From the NCBI RefSeq assembly GCF_947179515.1, contig NC_067483.1, positions 88,256,835-88,320,834 on the forward strand: a stretch of 64,000 nucleotides of DNA, given 5' to 3'. Below the pieces are notes generated by a model. That model was not told where the DNA came from. It saw only the letters and a program-made list of their open reading frames with translations, and searched no databases. Position numbers and translations under genes: made by a program. How positions within the stretch are numbered: position 1 is the stretch's first letter; every line of letters starts with the position of its first letter. This document shows, in pieces, positions 1 through 11,380 of this stretch. Source of the DNA: Apodemus sylvaticus (Eukaryota; Chordata; Mammalia; Rodentia; Muridae).

Positions 1-146
1 TATGTGTGTGCATGTCCTAGCATGTGTGTAAGGATCAGAGAACCTGTGGGAGCTGTTCTTGTGGGAACTTGTGGGAGTTCGGTTTCCCCTTCTGCTCTGT
101 GAGCACTGGGGATTGAACTCAGGCCTGTCTGCAGACCCTTAGGTAA
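1..146 (-). mobile_element. B3-like SINE, window start
   Basis: Reverse B3/B2-related sequence (GAGAACCTGTGGGAG, CTGGGGATTGAACTCAGG), cut by the window edge. Confidence 0.55.
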
Positions 147-474
147 TCAGTTGACATTCTGTTGTGACTCAAACCAGAGACCATTGCTTTGGCCTTTAAC
201 CATAGGTTTCTCCAGCCTCCATGCCCCGTGTCTCTCCTCTCCTCCTGGCTCTGTCCCTGCATCCTTGTTTTGGTTGACTGGGACTGCTACCACTTTAGCA
301 GCAGTTCATAAACAACATCTCCTCTGTGTCCAAAGCCGTGACTGCCCATGTTACACGGAGAGAAAAGAATTCCGGCACTTCTGCAGGCCCAGGCGGACAT
401 GGAGTTATACTGAAGCAGTAAGTCAGAAGACGCTGTTAGGGCGTGTCTCAAATGGGTTGGAGAAAGATCAAGTG

Positions 475-560
475 TGAGCCAGGAAAGAGGGAAGGAAGGA
501 AGGAAGGAGGGAGGAGAGAGGGAGGGAAGGAAAGAAAGGAAAAAAGGAAAGAAGGGCTTA
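475..560. repeat. Purine-rich GGAA/GGGA repeat
   Basis: About 85 bp of G/A-only sequence of the GGAAGGAAGG type. Confidence 0.85.
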
Positions 561-871
561 GCCTGACAGGCCCTAGGCCTTGTGTGATCATTAAGCTACT
601 CTTGCTTTACATTTTGAGGAATGAGAAATCTTCCAGACAAAGTCAAGACAATGGTCAGAGCAAAGCCCACTTCCTCAGAAAGTTAGGCCTGTCGCTCTCT
701 GTTCATTGAGGGACGCCCTTGGTTAGGCTGTTGGTGAGGTGAGGCATTCGCTGGCTTTCAAGCTTGGCATACCCAGAAAGCCTGGGGCTTAATAAAAAAA
801 GCAATAATGAGATCACAAAAGATTCCATCTTAGCACTAACCTAGAATGTGGAAGTCGTTTAATGGTTGTTT

Positions 872-1021
872 GCGTTTGAGACAGGGTCTCATCCAGGCCA
901 GCCTGGTCTCAAACTCAAGTCATTAAGGATAACCTGAACTACTGCTCCTTCACACACCTGCCTCCTGCCTCCTAAATCTGATGGATTACAGGCAATGCTT
1001 GATTGGTTGAGAGAGAGAGAA

Positions 1022-1073
<52 letters not shown>

Positions 1074-1183
1074 AAAAGAGAGAGAGAGAGATTATATTAT
1101 GTTATCTTTAAGGACAAAACAATGCACAAAGCCACAGTTTTTTTCCTTTTGTTTTGCTTTAGTTTAGGTTTTTTTTTTAAGGT

Positions 1184-1218
<35 letters not shown>

Positions 1219-1378
1219 TTATATGTAAGTACACTGTAGCTGTCTTCAGACACAGCAGAAGAGGGCATCAGATCCCATTACAGATGGTTGTGAGCCACCA
1301 CTTGGTTGCTGGGATTTGAACTCAGACCTCTGGAAGATCAGTCAGTGCTCTTAACTACTGAGCCATCTCTCCAGTCCC
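872..1378 (-). mobile_element. Old B1, (GA)n and B2 cluster
   Basis: A diverged reverse B1 (872-998) is followed by a (GA)n array (1009-1092) and a reverse B2 (1178-1378). The B2 tail has become (TTTA)n at 1187-1222. Confidence 0.8.
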
Positions 1379-1383
1379 CTAGT

Positions 1384-1500
1384 TTTGTTTTTGAGACAGG
1401 ATTTCTGTGTAGCCCTGGCTGTCCTGGAACTCACTCTGTCGACCAGGCTGTCAGAGCTCCCTTGCCTCTGTCTCCCAATAGGTGGGATTAATGGGCCTGT
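1384..1500 (-). mobile_element. B1 SINE
   Basis: Reverse B1 with GAGACAGGATTTCTGTG and CCTGGCTGTCCTGGAACTC, directly after the B2. Confidence 0.85.
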
Positions 1501-2034
1501 GTCAACACCTCCATTTTTGTTTTGTTTTTAGTCTGGTGTTGGGGTTTGTGACTAAGGGCCAGCAGGACTGATCTTTGCATAATCTGTGTTCTCAGCACAG
1601 CATCATTTGTTGCCATCAGCAGAACTCCCAGAAACCACTGGGGAGCATGGGCTTTGGTCTCTCCTTGTTCACACAAACCCCGGAGACCTGACCCTTGAAT
1701 CTTCCCTGCAGGGCGTTGCTTGCGGCCTGGATGCTCACCAGCAACCTTCAGTCTGAATGATGTCGATGGACCCTTGGCTGGGGTTTAGATGCTTCAGGGA
1801 TTTACGAGTGATCCCAGTGTAGCAGGGATGCCGCAGGAGATGGTGCTCAGGGCCGTAAAGAGCATCAGGGAAGAGAAACAGCAGAAGGGGTGGCTTTTGA
1901 GATGGATTGGGCTATCAACTGAGCAAATGCTTTGTTCTCAGAGGCTCAGAGCTGGCACTGGACATTGGTGTGGGCAGCCTTTGAGTCCCGACTCACACTT
2001 TAGGAAAACAAACACCCTGGACTGAAAAGAGCTC

Positions 2035-2036
2035 TC

Positions 2037-2070
<34 letters not shown>

Positions 2071-2518
2071 TGTGTGTGTGCGCAATCAAATGTATATGCT
2101 AGTATAACTAGAGGCTAGAAGACAAGTTTAAGAGAATTTTTCTCAATTGATTTCCACTTTAACTTTTTTTTTTTTGAGACTAAGTTTCTCTAGATAGCGT
2201 AGATTGTTCTGGAACTTGCTCTATAGACCAGGCTGGCCTCAAACTCAGAGATCACCTGTCTCTGTCTCCTAGGTAGCGTGATTGAAGGCAGATGCCATAC
2301 CTCCTGCCACCTTATCTTTTGAGGCAGCATCTCACTGGCCCCTGTGCTCACTTCCTGGCTAGATCAGCCGGCCAGGGAGCCCTGGGTCCGCCTGTCTCAG
2401 CCTCCCTTGTGCTTGGCTTACAGATGCAGGAGACCTTGGTTTTTGTTTTTTTTTTAGTTGGATCTAGGGACATGAACTCTGGTCCTTGTGGTTGCTGACT
2501 GAACCATCTCTCTAGCCC
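2035..2518 (-). mobile_element. (TG)n, B1 and B4-like SINE
   Basis: A (TG)n array at 2035-2083, then a diverged reverse B1 at 2166-2300. A B4-like reverse fragment at 2303-2518 ends in GAACCATCTCTCTAGCCCC. Confidence 0.6.
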
Positions 2519-2520
2519 CT

Positions 2521-2841
2521 GGGTTTCTAGTGTTTTTCTTCAGAAAGCACCAAGATAATAGGCTTCAAGGGTTTCTCCCAATTCTTCTGGTGGTGACGGT
2601 CTCTGTGCCCCTGAGCACTGGCCAACAACAGCATCGCCAGGAGACATATCAGTAACGCACAGTGCTCTCAGAACAGAATCAGAGGAGTGGGGCCCCCACT
2701 AGCGTCTTTTCTAACCCCTGTGGTGCTAAAACTTGACAACCATTAGTCCAAGGGGGAAACAAATCAATGGTTGGGGGAAGTTGGGAGAGTGCTTTTGTCT
2801 GTTATGAGTGTATCTTAATATTAGTGAAAATTGCTACTCTT
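2521..2841. other. Intergenic, nothing recognised
   Basis: About 320 bp of ordinary non-repeat sequence with no convincing ORF or motif. Confidence 0.5.
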
Positions 2842-3220
2842 AGCTGGGCATGGTGGCATTCACCTATAGTCCCAATAAGTCAGAGGTGAGCTGGTGAGCA
2901 GGAGAATTTCTGGGAGTTTGGTGTTAGCCTGGACTACTTTTAGCAAGTTCAAGGTCACCCTGTGGTGAGCATAATCTTTTTTTGTTTTTTGTTTGTTTGT
3001 TTTGTTTTTTTTTCTTTTTTTGGATTTCCGCTGCCCCGCCCGGCCCAACCCCCCCCCCCCCCAAACAGGGCTTCTCTGAATAGCCCTGGCTGTCCTGGAA
3101 CTCACTCTGTAGACCAGGCTGGCATCCAACTCAGAAATCTGCCTGCCTCTGCCTCCCAGAGTGCTGGGATTACAGGCGTGCGCCACCACCGCCCAGCTTT
3201 TTTTTTTTTTTTTTTGAAGA
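2842..3220. mobile_element. Two B1-related SINEs
   Basis: A forward diverged B1 (2842-2972, TAGCTGGGCATGGTGGC) is followed by a reverse B1 (about 3019-3199) with a C-run. T tracts lie at the junctions. Confidence 0.75.
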
Positions 3221-4084
3221 AACTTCTTTGCAGCCAAGATTTTGTATTTGAAAATGAGAAATTCTGTAATTTCCCCTCTTCCCCAAGAGCCAACTGATAA
3301 CATTGCTGCTTCTATGTGTATGTCGTCCCTTGCTAGAGCCCAAATCCTCCTTTGATGACTGATGCTCTTGCCAGTCCGTGGCCTCTCAACCCTGAGTTAC
3401 AAGGCAAGGAGCTGTCCCCACCATGTGAAGCTGCCTGAGCCAGCTGATCTGAGGAATATGCCTGCCTGGCTGCCTGACCGCAAAGGCGTCTTCAATGTTC
3501 ATCTGACCCAGTGGGGGAGCCTGGCAGCTCCTGGAATCACTGGGTAGATCAGTCTGCATAGAGGAGCCAAGGGCCAGAACCCAGAATGCAGACACATATC
3601 CTCCTTTACCTTGGCAGAACAACAGCATGTCAGGGTGTGCAGAAAGGGCTGTAGGTCCTTCCAGAGAAAGGCGGAGCATGAAGGTTTGGGTGTAGCCTGT
3701 CCCCCTGAAGCCTGTGATCTGCTTTATGAGAAAAGAGGAGGTGGACCTTTCCGAGGTGATTAGGGCCCTGTGTAGATGAATGGATTAATCTGTCTGAGGG
3801 ATTGTGGATTAACAGCCACCTAGAGTGAGTCGTCTCTAAGGGCCATGTAGCTGGGACACTTGCTACTCTCCTCTCTGCTCCTCTGATAGCCAGCACCGTT
3901 GCCGGTTCTGGCAGCAAGCTGGCCATCTCTAGCCATAGACTCTCGGCCTTGGACTAGAGCTGTGAGCCGAGAGAAAGCATCTCTCCATGTTGTGCACTGT
4001 CGGGTGTTTCCTTATAGCAACTCGAGATGGAGGAGAATGACATTTTATTATTTGCTTTTCTGCCTTCTGAAAATTCAACTGTGA
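3221..4084. other. Intergenic, nothing recognised
   Basis: Single-copy sequence. Short ORFs on both strands lack any family resemblance. An isolated TGTGGATT at 3803-3810 is probably chance. Confidence 0.5.
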
Positions 4085-4246
4085 GCCAGTGTAGGGCTGG
4101 CACGCCTTTAATCCCAGCCCTGGGGAGGCAGAGGCAGGCGGATCTCTGTGACTTGAGGCCAGGCCGGTCTATATAGTGAGTTCTAAGACAGTCAGAGCTA
4201 TATATTAAGACTCTGTCTCAGAAAAAAAGAAAGAAACTCAAGTGTG

Positions 4247-4282
<36 letters not shown>

Positions 4283-4800
4283 GTTTTTCGAGACAGGGTT
4301 TCTCTGTGTGTCCTGGGACTCACTCTGTAATTCAGACTGGCCTCGAACTCAGAAACCCACCTGCCTCTGCCTCCCAGAGTGCTGGGATTACAGGTGTGTG
4401 CCACCACCGCCCCGCTTTTTTTTTTTTTTTTTTGTTGGTGTTGGTGTTGTTTTTTGTTTTTTGAGACAGGATTTCTCTGTAGAGTCCTGACTGTCCTGGA
4501 ACTCGTTCTGTAGACCAGGCTGGCCTCAAACTTAGAAATCTTCCTGCCTCTGCCTCCCCTTTAGTGCTGGGACTAAAGGCATGTGCTACCACTGCCCTGC
4601 TCAAGTGGGAGTTCTTAAAGAAAGGTCCATCAAGTCGGGTAGTAGTGGCACACGCCCGTAATCCCAGAACTGTGGGAGGCAGAGGCAGGAGGATTTCTGA
4701 GTTCGAGGCCAGCCTGGTCTACAGAGTGAGTTCCAGGACAGCCAGGGCTACACAGAGAAACCCCGTCTCGAAAAACCAGAAGAAAAAAAAAAAAAGAAAG
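4085..4800. mobile_element. Cluster of four B1 SINEs
   Basis: Forward B1 at 4085-4235, reverse B1s at 4251-4422 and 4448-4602, and forward B1 at 4632-4795. The pair at 4251-4602 is bracketed by CTCAAGTGTGAGTTCTT / CTCAAGTGGGAGTTCTT, so it may have landed as one dimeric unit. The last B1 is bracketed by AGAAAGGTCCATCAA. Confidence 0.85.
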
Positions 4801-4856
4801 GTCCATCAATTCACTTAATATTATGCTTCTGAGATGACACTTTTAATCTTTTCTTT

Positions 4857-5061
4857 TTAAAGATTTACTTATTATTATATGTAAGTACCCTGTAGTTATT
4901 CTCAGATACACCAGAAGAGGGTATCTGATCTCATTACAGTTGTGAGCTACCATGTGGGTGTGGAATTTGAACTCAGTACCTTCGGAAGAGTAGTCAGTGC
5001 TCTTAACCACTGAGGCATCCCTCCAGCCCAGCTGACATATTGTTTTGAGCAAGTGGTGTAC

Positions 5062-5100
<39 letters not shown>

Positions 5101-5198
5101 AGAGAGAGAGGGAGACAACTTTGGCATTCGGTTCTTGTCTAAGGGTCTCAGGTGTGGTGTCAAGAGCTTTTACCCGCTGAGCTATCTCGCTAGCCCCT
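4857..5198 (-). mobile_element. B2 then B3 SINE with (TG)n
   Basis: Reverse B2 at 4857-5030, followed by a reverse B3-like unit at 5040-5198 containing (TG)n at 5066-5099. Confidence 0.75.
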
Positions 5199-5640
5199 CC
5201 TATGTTCTAATTTTGAGTCACATCCACTGAGGACAGAACACAACGTTTCCATTTATTTGAAGTAAATATTTGAGTCCCACCCCCTTTCCTCCCTTCCTCT
5301 TTCCCCATCTCCTTCTAAACTCCATCCCCCCCCCCACAGCCAACGAGCCACTCCCTCAGACCCATGCTAGTTCTGAGCTGTTGCTAAGATCAAGAGAGGG
5401 GAACTCTTGTAAAAGACGACCAAGAAACGGCATTGCTAGCAGAATCTATTAAGAAAGAGGGAGGCTAAAACCCTGAAGCGTCCTCTTAGCTGCAAGCTGA
5501 TCACTGGGGGCAGAGTGCCGTGGAAGAACCTGTGCTGGCATTTAATCAGCGGCAGCATCAGAGTCCAGTGAGGAAAAAGGGAGCGCCATAGATGGACTTA
5601 GAGAACATCACTGTCTGTGTGAAAAGTGTAAGAGTGGAAA
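5199..5640. other. Intergenic, nothing recognised
   Basis: Non-repeat sequence with a C/T-rich patch (5275-5335). No gene seen. Confidence 0.5.
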
Positions 5641-5644
5641 GTCA

Positions 5645-5990
5645 AGCCACACCACTTGGGAGGCAGAGGCAGGTGGATGTCTGTGAGTTCGAGGCCAGCC
5701 TGGTCTACAGAGCAAGTTCCAAGATGCCCAGGGCTACACAGAAACCCTGTCTGGACAACCAAGAAACCCACTCCTATTGCCCCTCTCCAAACATAGAATC
5801 TTTACCTCAAACTATAGTACCAAGTGGATTCAGTCCTTAAATGAAATACCAAAGACAAAACATAAAACCTCTAAGCTTGCCAGGTGTGGTGGAGCTTACC
5901 TTGAATCCCAGTTTGCGGCCAGCCTGGTCTACATAGAGAATTCCAGGCCAATCAGGGTTACATAGCAAGGCCCTATTTCAGAAAAAAAAA
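5645..5990 (+). mobile_element. Two forward B1 SINEs
   Basis: B1 at 5645-5768 and an internally deleted B1 at 5879-5990, both with the TCTACA..CAGGGCTACA core. Confidence 0.75.
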
Positions 5991-5994
5991 AGGG

Positions 5995-6540
5995 GGGAGT
6001 GGGGCTACAGTGTGCCCCAGAACACAAAGAATGTTTCTGGAGCCCACAGAGTTGTCCTAAGAGTCTCCAGGTGGACAAGGAAGGTTGGGGAAAAACAGAG
6101 TGTGGGAGGAATGTTGACAAAACAAAGACATTAGGTGCGACTGATCTGAGGATGAGAGAGAAGCCCTGTAAGTATTATAGTTCAAGTACAGGGTCTGAGG
6201 AAGGAGCCTCGTGAAGACTGGGACACAGGGAAGATCTTTCCCCTCAAGTCACAGGTTCAAGGCCCTGATATCTGAGACTCGGTGTCAGCCCTGAAGGAGC
6301 GGGGTGGGACAGGTCTGCCCCCTGATTGAATGGCATGCGGTGACAATGCAGATGTCCACCATTTCCCAGTAGGTTCCTTTGCTATTGTTGACTGAGCATG
6401 AGAGGATAGGTGGGGTGGGCCCACGCCTCTGTCCTCAGCTGGTAGAAAGAAACTTGTGGTAGTTCTAATAAAAATGGTCCCCACAGGCTCGCAGCGAGGG
6501 GCATTATTTGAAAGGATTAGGACAGGTGGCCTTATCAGAG
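5995..6540. other. Intergenic, nothing recognised
   Basis: Single-copy sequence without a convincing ORF. Confidence 0.5.
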
Positions 6541-6544
6541 TATG

Positions 6545-6815
6545 AGTGACCTTGTTGGCAGAAATGTGCCACTGGGAGTGAGCTTTGAGGTCTCAGTAGC
6601 TCAGGCCAGGCCCAGTGACTTACCCTTCTTCGGATCATGATACAGAACTCTCAGCTCCTTCTTCGGTGCCACGCCCACCTTCCTGCTACCATGCTTCCCA
6701 CCATGATGATAATAGACTAAACTTCTGAACCTGTAGGCTGGCCTTGATTAAACATTTCCTTAATAAGAGTTGCCATGGTCATGGTGTCTCTTCACAGCAA
6801 TAGAAACCATCAGAC
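6545..6815 (+). mobile_element. LTR-like retroelement fragment
   Basis: Contains CATGATGATAATAGAC, a GATTAAAC polyadenylation-like run and GGTCATGGTGTCTCTTCACA. These match the sense 3' portion of the LTR family seen on the minus strand at 25391-27858. The 5' part is diverged or missing. Confidence 0.55.
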
Positions 6816-7116
6816 AGGGCAAGACCAGCTCACCCGCACTGGTCCCTATAGCTAGTACATAGTTATGGATGGTGTCTGTGAAAAAAGAAAATCCTACCTG
6901 TTTGCATCAGTTGCAGACCATCGCTACATGAAAGGTGAGGTCATGATAAGACCATGAGTGTGAATAGGTGTGTGTGTGCTCACTCAAGTGCATGTGTATG
7001 TGCAAGTGACAGAGGATGTTGGATATTTTCTTCAGCTGAAATACTAGTCCTCTGTTTCCTACTACTCGGTTCTGTGAATTTAGGCACAGAGCATCATCTG
7101 CCATGTCTGACTCACA

Positions 7117-7352
7117 TTTCTTTCTTTCTTTCTTTCTTCCTTCCTTCCTTCCTTCCTTCCTTCCTTCCTTCCTTTCTTCCTTTCTTTTCTTTTCTTTTCT
7201 TTTCTTTTCTTTTTTTTTGAGACAGGGTTTCTCTGTGTAGCCTGGCTGTCATGGAACTCACTCTGTAGACCAGGCTGACCTCGAACTCAGAAATCCGCCT
7301 GCCTCTGCCTTCCAAGTGCTGAGATTAAAGGCATGCACCACCACCGCCTGAC
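7117..7352 (-). mobile_element. B1 with long pyrimidine microsatellite tail
   Basis: (TTTC)n, (TTCC)n and (TTTTC)n at 7117-7213 form the degenerate tail of a reverse B1 at 7214-7352. Confidence 0.85.
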
Positions 7353-7362
7353 CTCTTTTCTT

Positions 7363-7543
7363 TTTTAAAAGATTTATTTATTACATATAAGTACACTGTA
7401 GCTGCCTCCAGACACTCCAGAAGAGGGAGTCAGATCTCATTTCGGATGGTTGTGAGCCACCATGTGATTGTTGGGATTTGAACTCAGGACCTTCAAGAAG
7501 AGCAGTCCGTGCTCTTAACCGCTGAGCCATCTCACCAGTCCCC
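7363..7543 (-). mobile_element. B2 SINE
   Basis: Reverse B2, from AAAAGATTTATTTATTAC to GCTGAGCCATCTCACC. Confidence 0.9.
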
Positions 7544-7699
7544 TGTCTTTGATTTCTGAGTGCTGGAATTACAGGTGGGCTGTCATACCTGCCTGGCATT
7601 TATGTGGATTCTGAGGGTCCAAACTTCAGGTTTTATGTTTGTGTGGTAAGCCTCTTAACCACTGAGCCATCTCCTCAGCCCCCAAATATCTTTTCATTA

Positions 7700-7872
7700 C
7701 AAAATATTTACATTAATTTGTGTATGTCAATGTATGTACTTGGGCATGGCATGCATGTGGAGGTCAGAGGACAGCTTTGTAGCGTGGTCAGGTTTCTCTC
7801 TCCACCGTGTGAGTCCGGGGGATGGACCTTGGCAGCAAGCATCTTTACCTGCTAAACTATCTCTCTTAGCCT
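7700..7872 (-). mobile_element. B3-like SINE
   Basis: Reverse B3 features: TGCATGTGGAGGTCAGAGGA and a degenerate tRNA-like end. Confidence 0.65.
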
Positions 7873-7904
7873 GCCTCAGATTTCTCAATGAAACAAACCC
7901 CTTG

Positions 7905-8096
7905 GGGGCTGGAGAGACCGCTCAGCGGTTAAGAGCACTGACTGTTCTTCCAAACGGCCTGAGTTCAATTCCCAGCAACCACATGGTGGCTCACGACCAT
8001 CCATAATGGGATCTGATATCCTCTTCTGGAGTGTCTAAAGACAGCTACAGTGTACTTACCTATAATAAATAAATCTTAAAAAAAAAAAAAAAGAAA
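7905..8096 (+). mobile_element. B2 SINE with 15-bp target duplication
   Basis: Forward B2 with an A tail. GAAACAAACCCCTTG occurs at 7890-7904 and again at 8097-8111, an exact duplication, so the insertion is young. Confidence 0.93.
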
Positions 8097-8111
8097 GAAA
8101 CAAACCCCTTG

Positions 8112-10699
8112 ATGGTGTCGGTGAGAACGACGATAAAGAATGTTTTTGTAAGCTAGAGTTTTGTTATAATGTAAACTCCACGGAATCCACCCTGAAGGAG
8201 GCGCTTGTTAGCATACAAAGAGCGAGGCTTGGGGGTTCTGTGTTCAGCCTTGGCTGTGGGTCCGGTTTGATCGCGGCTCGATTCTCCCCTCATTTCCTTT
8301 TCTGCCCTCTTTCCCTGCATGGGTGCTTAAACACAGCCCTTTTCTGCCTCTGTTTCCACCTCACCCCCATGATTCCTGTGATTTTCTATCCAATAACAGA
8401 AGGAGAGCGGAGTTTTGCTTTCCCTGACAGCCAAACATCTTGGGGCTTGCTCCAGGCTCCGCCTCCCACACGTCCACTGCCAGTGTGGACTCAGAACTAC
8501 TTCTCCAGCTGCCTGCCGGGTTTTTTTTTTTTTTTCCCCCAACCCACTAGCCAATCTCATTGTTTCTAGGGCCGAAGCCATCCTATAAGACCACACTTGC
8601 CAATTTGGGAGTTGATGGCAGTTTTGTGGCGCTAGAGGAGTCGGCTTGTCCCATTGTCCTTTGTCAAGAAGAGGACATTAACAGCGTTTCCTTCCCGCTG
8701 AGCCTGTCCATGGTTGGCAACACAGAAGAGTGCCTGGCATGCCACACATGGACACAACCTGGAAAAGTCACTGCCTTGGGAGCCTCGCTGTCGTTTGTGG
8801 GAAGTGCCAGTACCCAGCTCTGCTTCCTGCTCATGCAGAACAGCACGCCAGCCGTTTGGCTCCATCGAGCCCCTGCCATGGGTTGCCACACAAACACTGT
8901 CTTGTGCTGTCATTTCCTGGCAGTGAACAATCACTCCACATTGCCTCAGGATCCCATCGTGTCCCTCTCCTGGCAGCTGAATCAGCCCTTAAAAAGCAGC
9001 TGTACAGCTGGAGTCATTCTTTTCAGAACACGGGCAGGAACAAAGGCAGCGTGGCTTATCTGAAAGAGCGCCAAGGGTGGTCCTCGGAGCCCAGAGCACA
9101 GCTGCATGGCTTTGGCAATTGAGGAACTGCTCCCCCCACCGCACCCCCCATTAACTTGTCACAACCGTACAAGTGCCTTCCTGTCATTTCTTCATCTGAA
9201 ACCGTGAGGTGGGGAAGACGGCAGCAGTGACTCTCTTTTTACACAATCACTCCCAAGCCTCACCCCACAGCACTGGCCACTGGGTATGACGACATAGCTG
9301 GAGCAGCTAAGCTAACCAGTTGTTTCTAGATCTTTCCTCAGTTAATATGTATCATATTCTTGGCCACGCCTTTTGCCTCTGAAGTTTCTCTCTTTCTCAT
9401 TATTTAAATGAATTCATAGGCACCAATTCAAATTGTTTTCTGTATCTTACTCGTAGAATGTTCTAAGTTAGTGTAAAGTATGTTTCTTTAGATGCACACC
9501 AGGAATAATTAAGTTAGATAGCAATCCACCAAATAGCCAACTAATATTTATGTGGCATCTATTTTGGGTATTTCACTGTGAAGGTTTAACAGATTATAGA
9601 TTGCTCAAGAGGCTGTGTCCTTGAAAAGTTAATAATGGTTATTTCGTATTTAAAATGACAAGTGCTTGCTCATTACTTGGGTCTTCTCCATAACAGAGAT
9701 TTAAATATAACCGAGGGGTAGAGTGAACTCATTCAGACATTAGGTTTGGAGCCGAGTAGATAGTTGTAAACGATGTGGACTGTTCTTGTTAGAAGGGAAT
9801 CCTTCTGGAACCTTCCAGCATACAAAGCATTATTCTGACAAAGAAATGTTACATAATCCTAAACTGACCATCATTTGGTTGCTTGCAGAGGAAGAATCTG
9901 CCAGGCTCTTGAAATGGTCATTTCTGATTCCCAAAAGGTGGAAATAATAAATTGGCAGTTAGGATCACATGCTAACTGACAGATGAGGAAAGATCGAAGG
10001 TCACATGCTTCCCAATTTTGTCCCACTTATGTATTTATGAGATAGGCCTCTGGGTCACAACAACATTCATTTATAAAACACTGCTTCTAGGCACCACACA
10101 CTTTGTGTAATTATTTTCATCTCCTGGAATCTTCATGGAAGCCCTCTCTCCTGCCTGTGTGCACTAACAACAGACCTATAACTTCACAGGACTGGAAATC
10201 CTATTTTTGTTCATTTTCACAGTTAAAGGATTTCAAGATGTTGTGCTTTCTCCTCAGCGATTAGTTCCATAGGTCTGCATCTTAACAGTAAGAGAACATG
10301 GCTTTGTGGACCAGGGCATCTGTGATCAGGAGACTGAGTTATCCTCCCGATAATCCTCCCGGCTTCACACTAGCGGCTTTTAAATTGTTCAGTATTTCAG
10401 AATCACCACCATCTCAGCATATTAAATATTAAGGGCCTCCCTCAGCGCCCGAATCTTAAAAGTTATTCTCTGTAAAAACTGCACGAGTGTTCCCATGGCA
10501 CAGAACGTTACAGCGGGGATTTTTGGAAGCAGCATGACTATAAACGTCACTCCCGCCCCTGCCGTTCACAAGGGCCCATTTGCTGTGAAATATTTTGAAA
10601 ACACAGCTGAAGCGGGGACAGCGCAGAGCGCAAACATGCAAAAATAGGAACGAGCCGAACGTGATGGAAGGAAGTTCAGGAAATGAACATAAACCTAGG
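8112..10699. other. Repeat-poor intergenic block upstream of Sde2
   Basis: About 2.6 kb without recognisable SINEs, unusual for this window. A + frame at 8560-9063 (167 codons) overlaps other open frames, and I recognise no protein in it. The block could hold conserved noncoding sequence near the Sde2 promoter. Confidence 0.5.
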
Positions 10700-11380
10700 G
10701 GGAACTACGCAGGCCTGGGGCTGCGGTTCGGCGACCACTGGGGGCCGTTCCCTAGGACTGGGAGGCCTCGCGGGCGGAGGAAGCCGTCGCCTAGCCCGCT
10801 TTCTCCCCGCAGCACCGGGAAGCAGTGCCTGCCAGGGCCACAGTCCTCCCAGTCCCAAAAATAGCTACACAAACCGGAGTGGCGCGCTGCCTGCTGCGCA
10901 GGGCGGAGCTACAAGCTGCTTATCACCCCAAACCAAAGCGCTCCAGCCGCGCCCGGAGCGCGCCCTTTATAGCCAGTCCCTGGAGCCCCGCCCTAGCAAC
11001 CGCCCCTAGCAACGCCTAGCTCGAGCGCTCTGCGGTCTTATCGGCCTCCGGCAGGCCTTTCCTGTCCCCTCCCCCACATCAGCTCGCGCGACTCGGGGCC
11101 ACGTGACTCATTTCCGGAAAGGCGGGGGTGAGTAGAAACGCGGGAGGCGGGGCGCTGGAAGAGGAGTCCTTCCATCATCAAGATGCGACCGGATGGCTGT
11201 GTCGCCTAGTGCCTGTCTCAGGCTAGAGGTTCCGTCACCAAACGAAATGGCGGAGGCTTCGGTGGTGGCGTGGGTTCGCGGCCCCGGTACCTTGTGGAAG
11301 GCGCTGCCGTGTACCTCGGCTGGGTGCTCCGTGCGCGATGTGATCTACCGACACTGTCAGGAACAGGTGAGGATCACGGT
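10700..11380 (+). promoter_or_regulatory. Sde2: Sde2 CpG-rich promoter
   Basis: CpG dinucleotides are dense here and scarce on either side. Sites that can be read are an E-box CACGTG at 11100-11105, the perfect palindrome TTTCCGGAAA at 11111-11120 (ETS core on both strands), GGGCGGG-like GC boxes, and two RFX half-site-like CCTAGCAAC motifs at 10992-11000 and 11005-11013. A CArG-like CCTTTATAGC lies at 10964-10973. There is no convincing TATA box close to the start codon, so this looks like a housekeeping promoter. The start site is probably within about 100 nt upstream of the ATG at 11247. Confidence 0.75.

Noticed and set aside
3803..3810. Single FOXH1-type TGTGGATT far upstream of Sde2
   Set aside because: Isolated site without SMAD boxes; about two such 8-mers are expected by chance in 64 kb.
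11193..11246. Upstream in-frame ATG for Sde2
   Set aside because: The 18 added residues do not resemble the SDE2 N-terminus, which begins MAEA at 11247.
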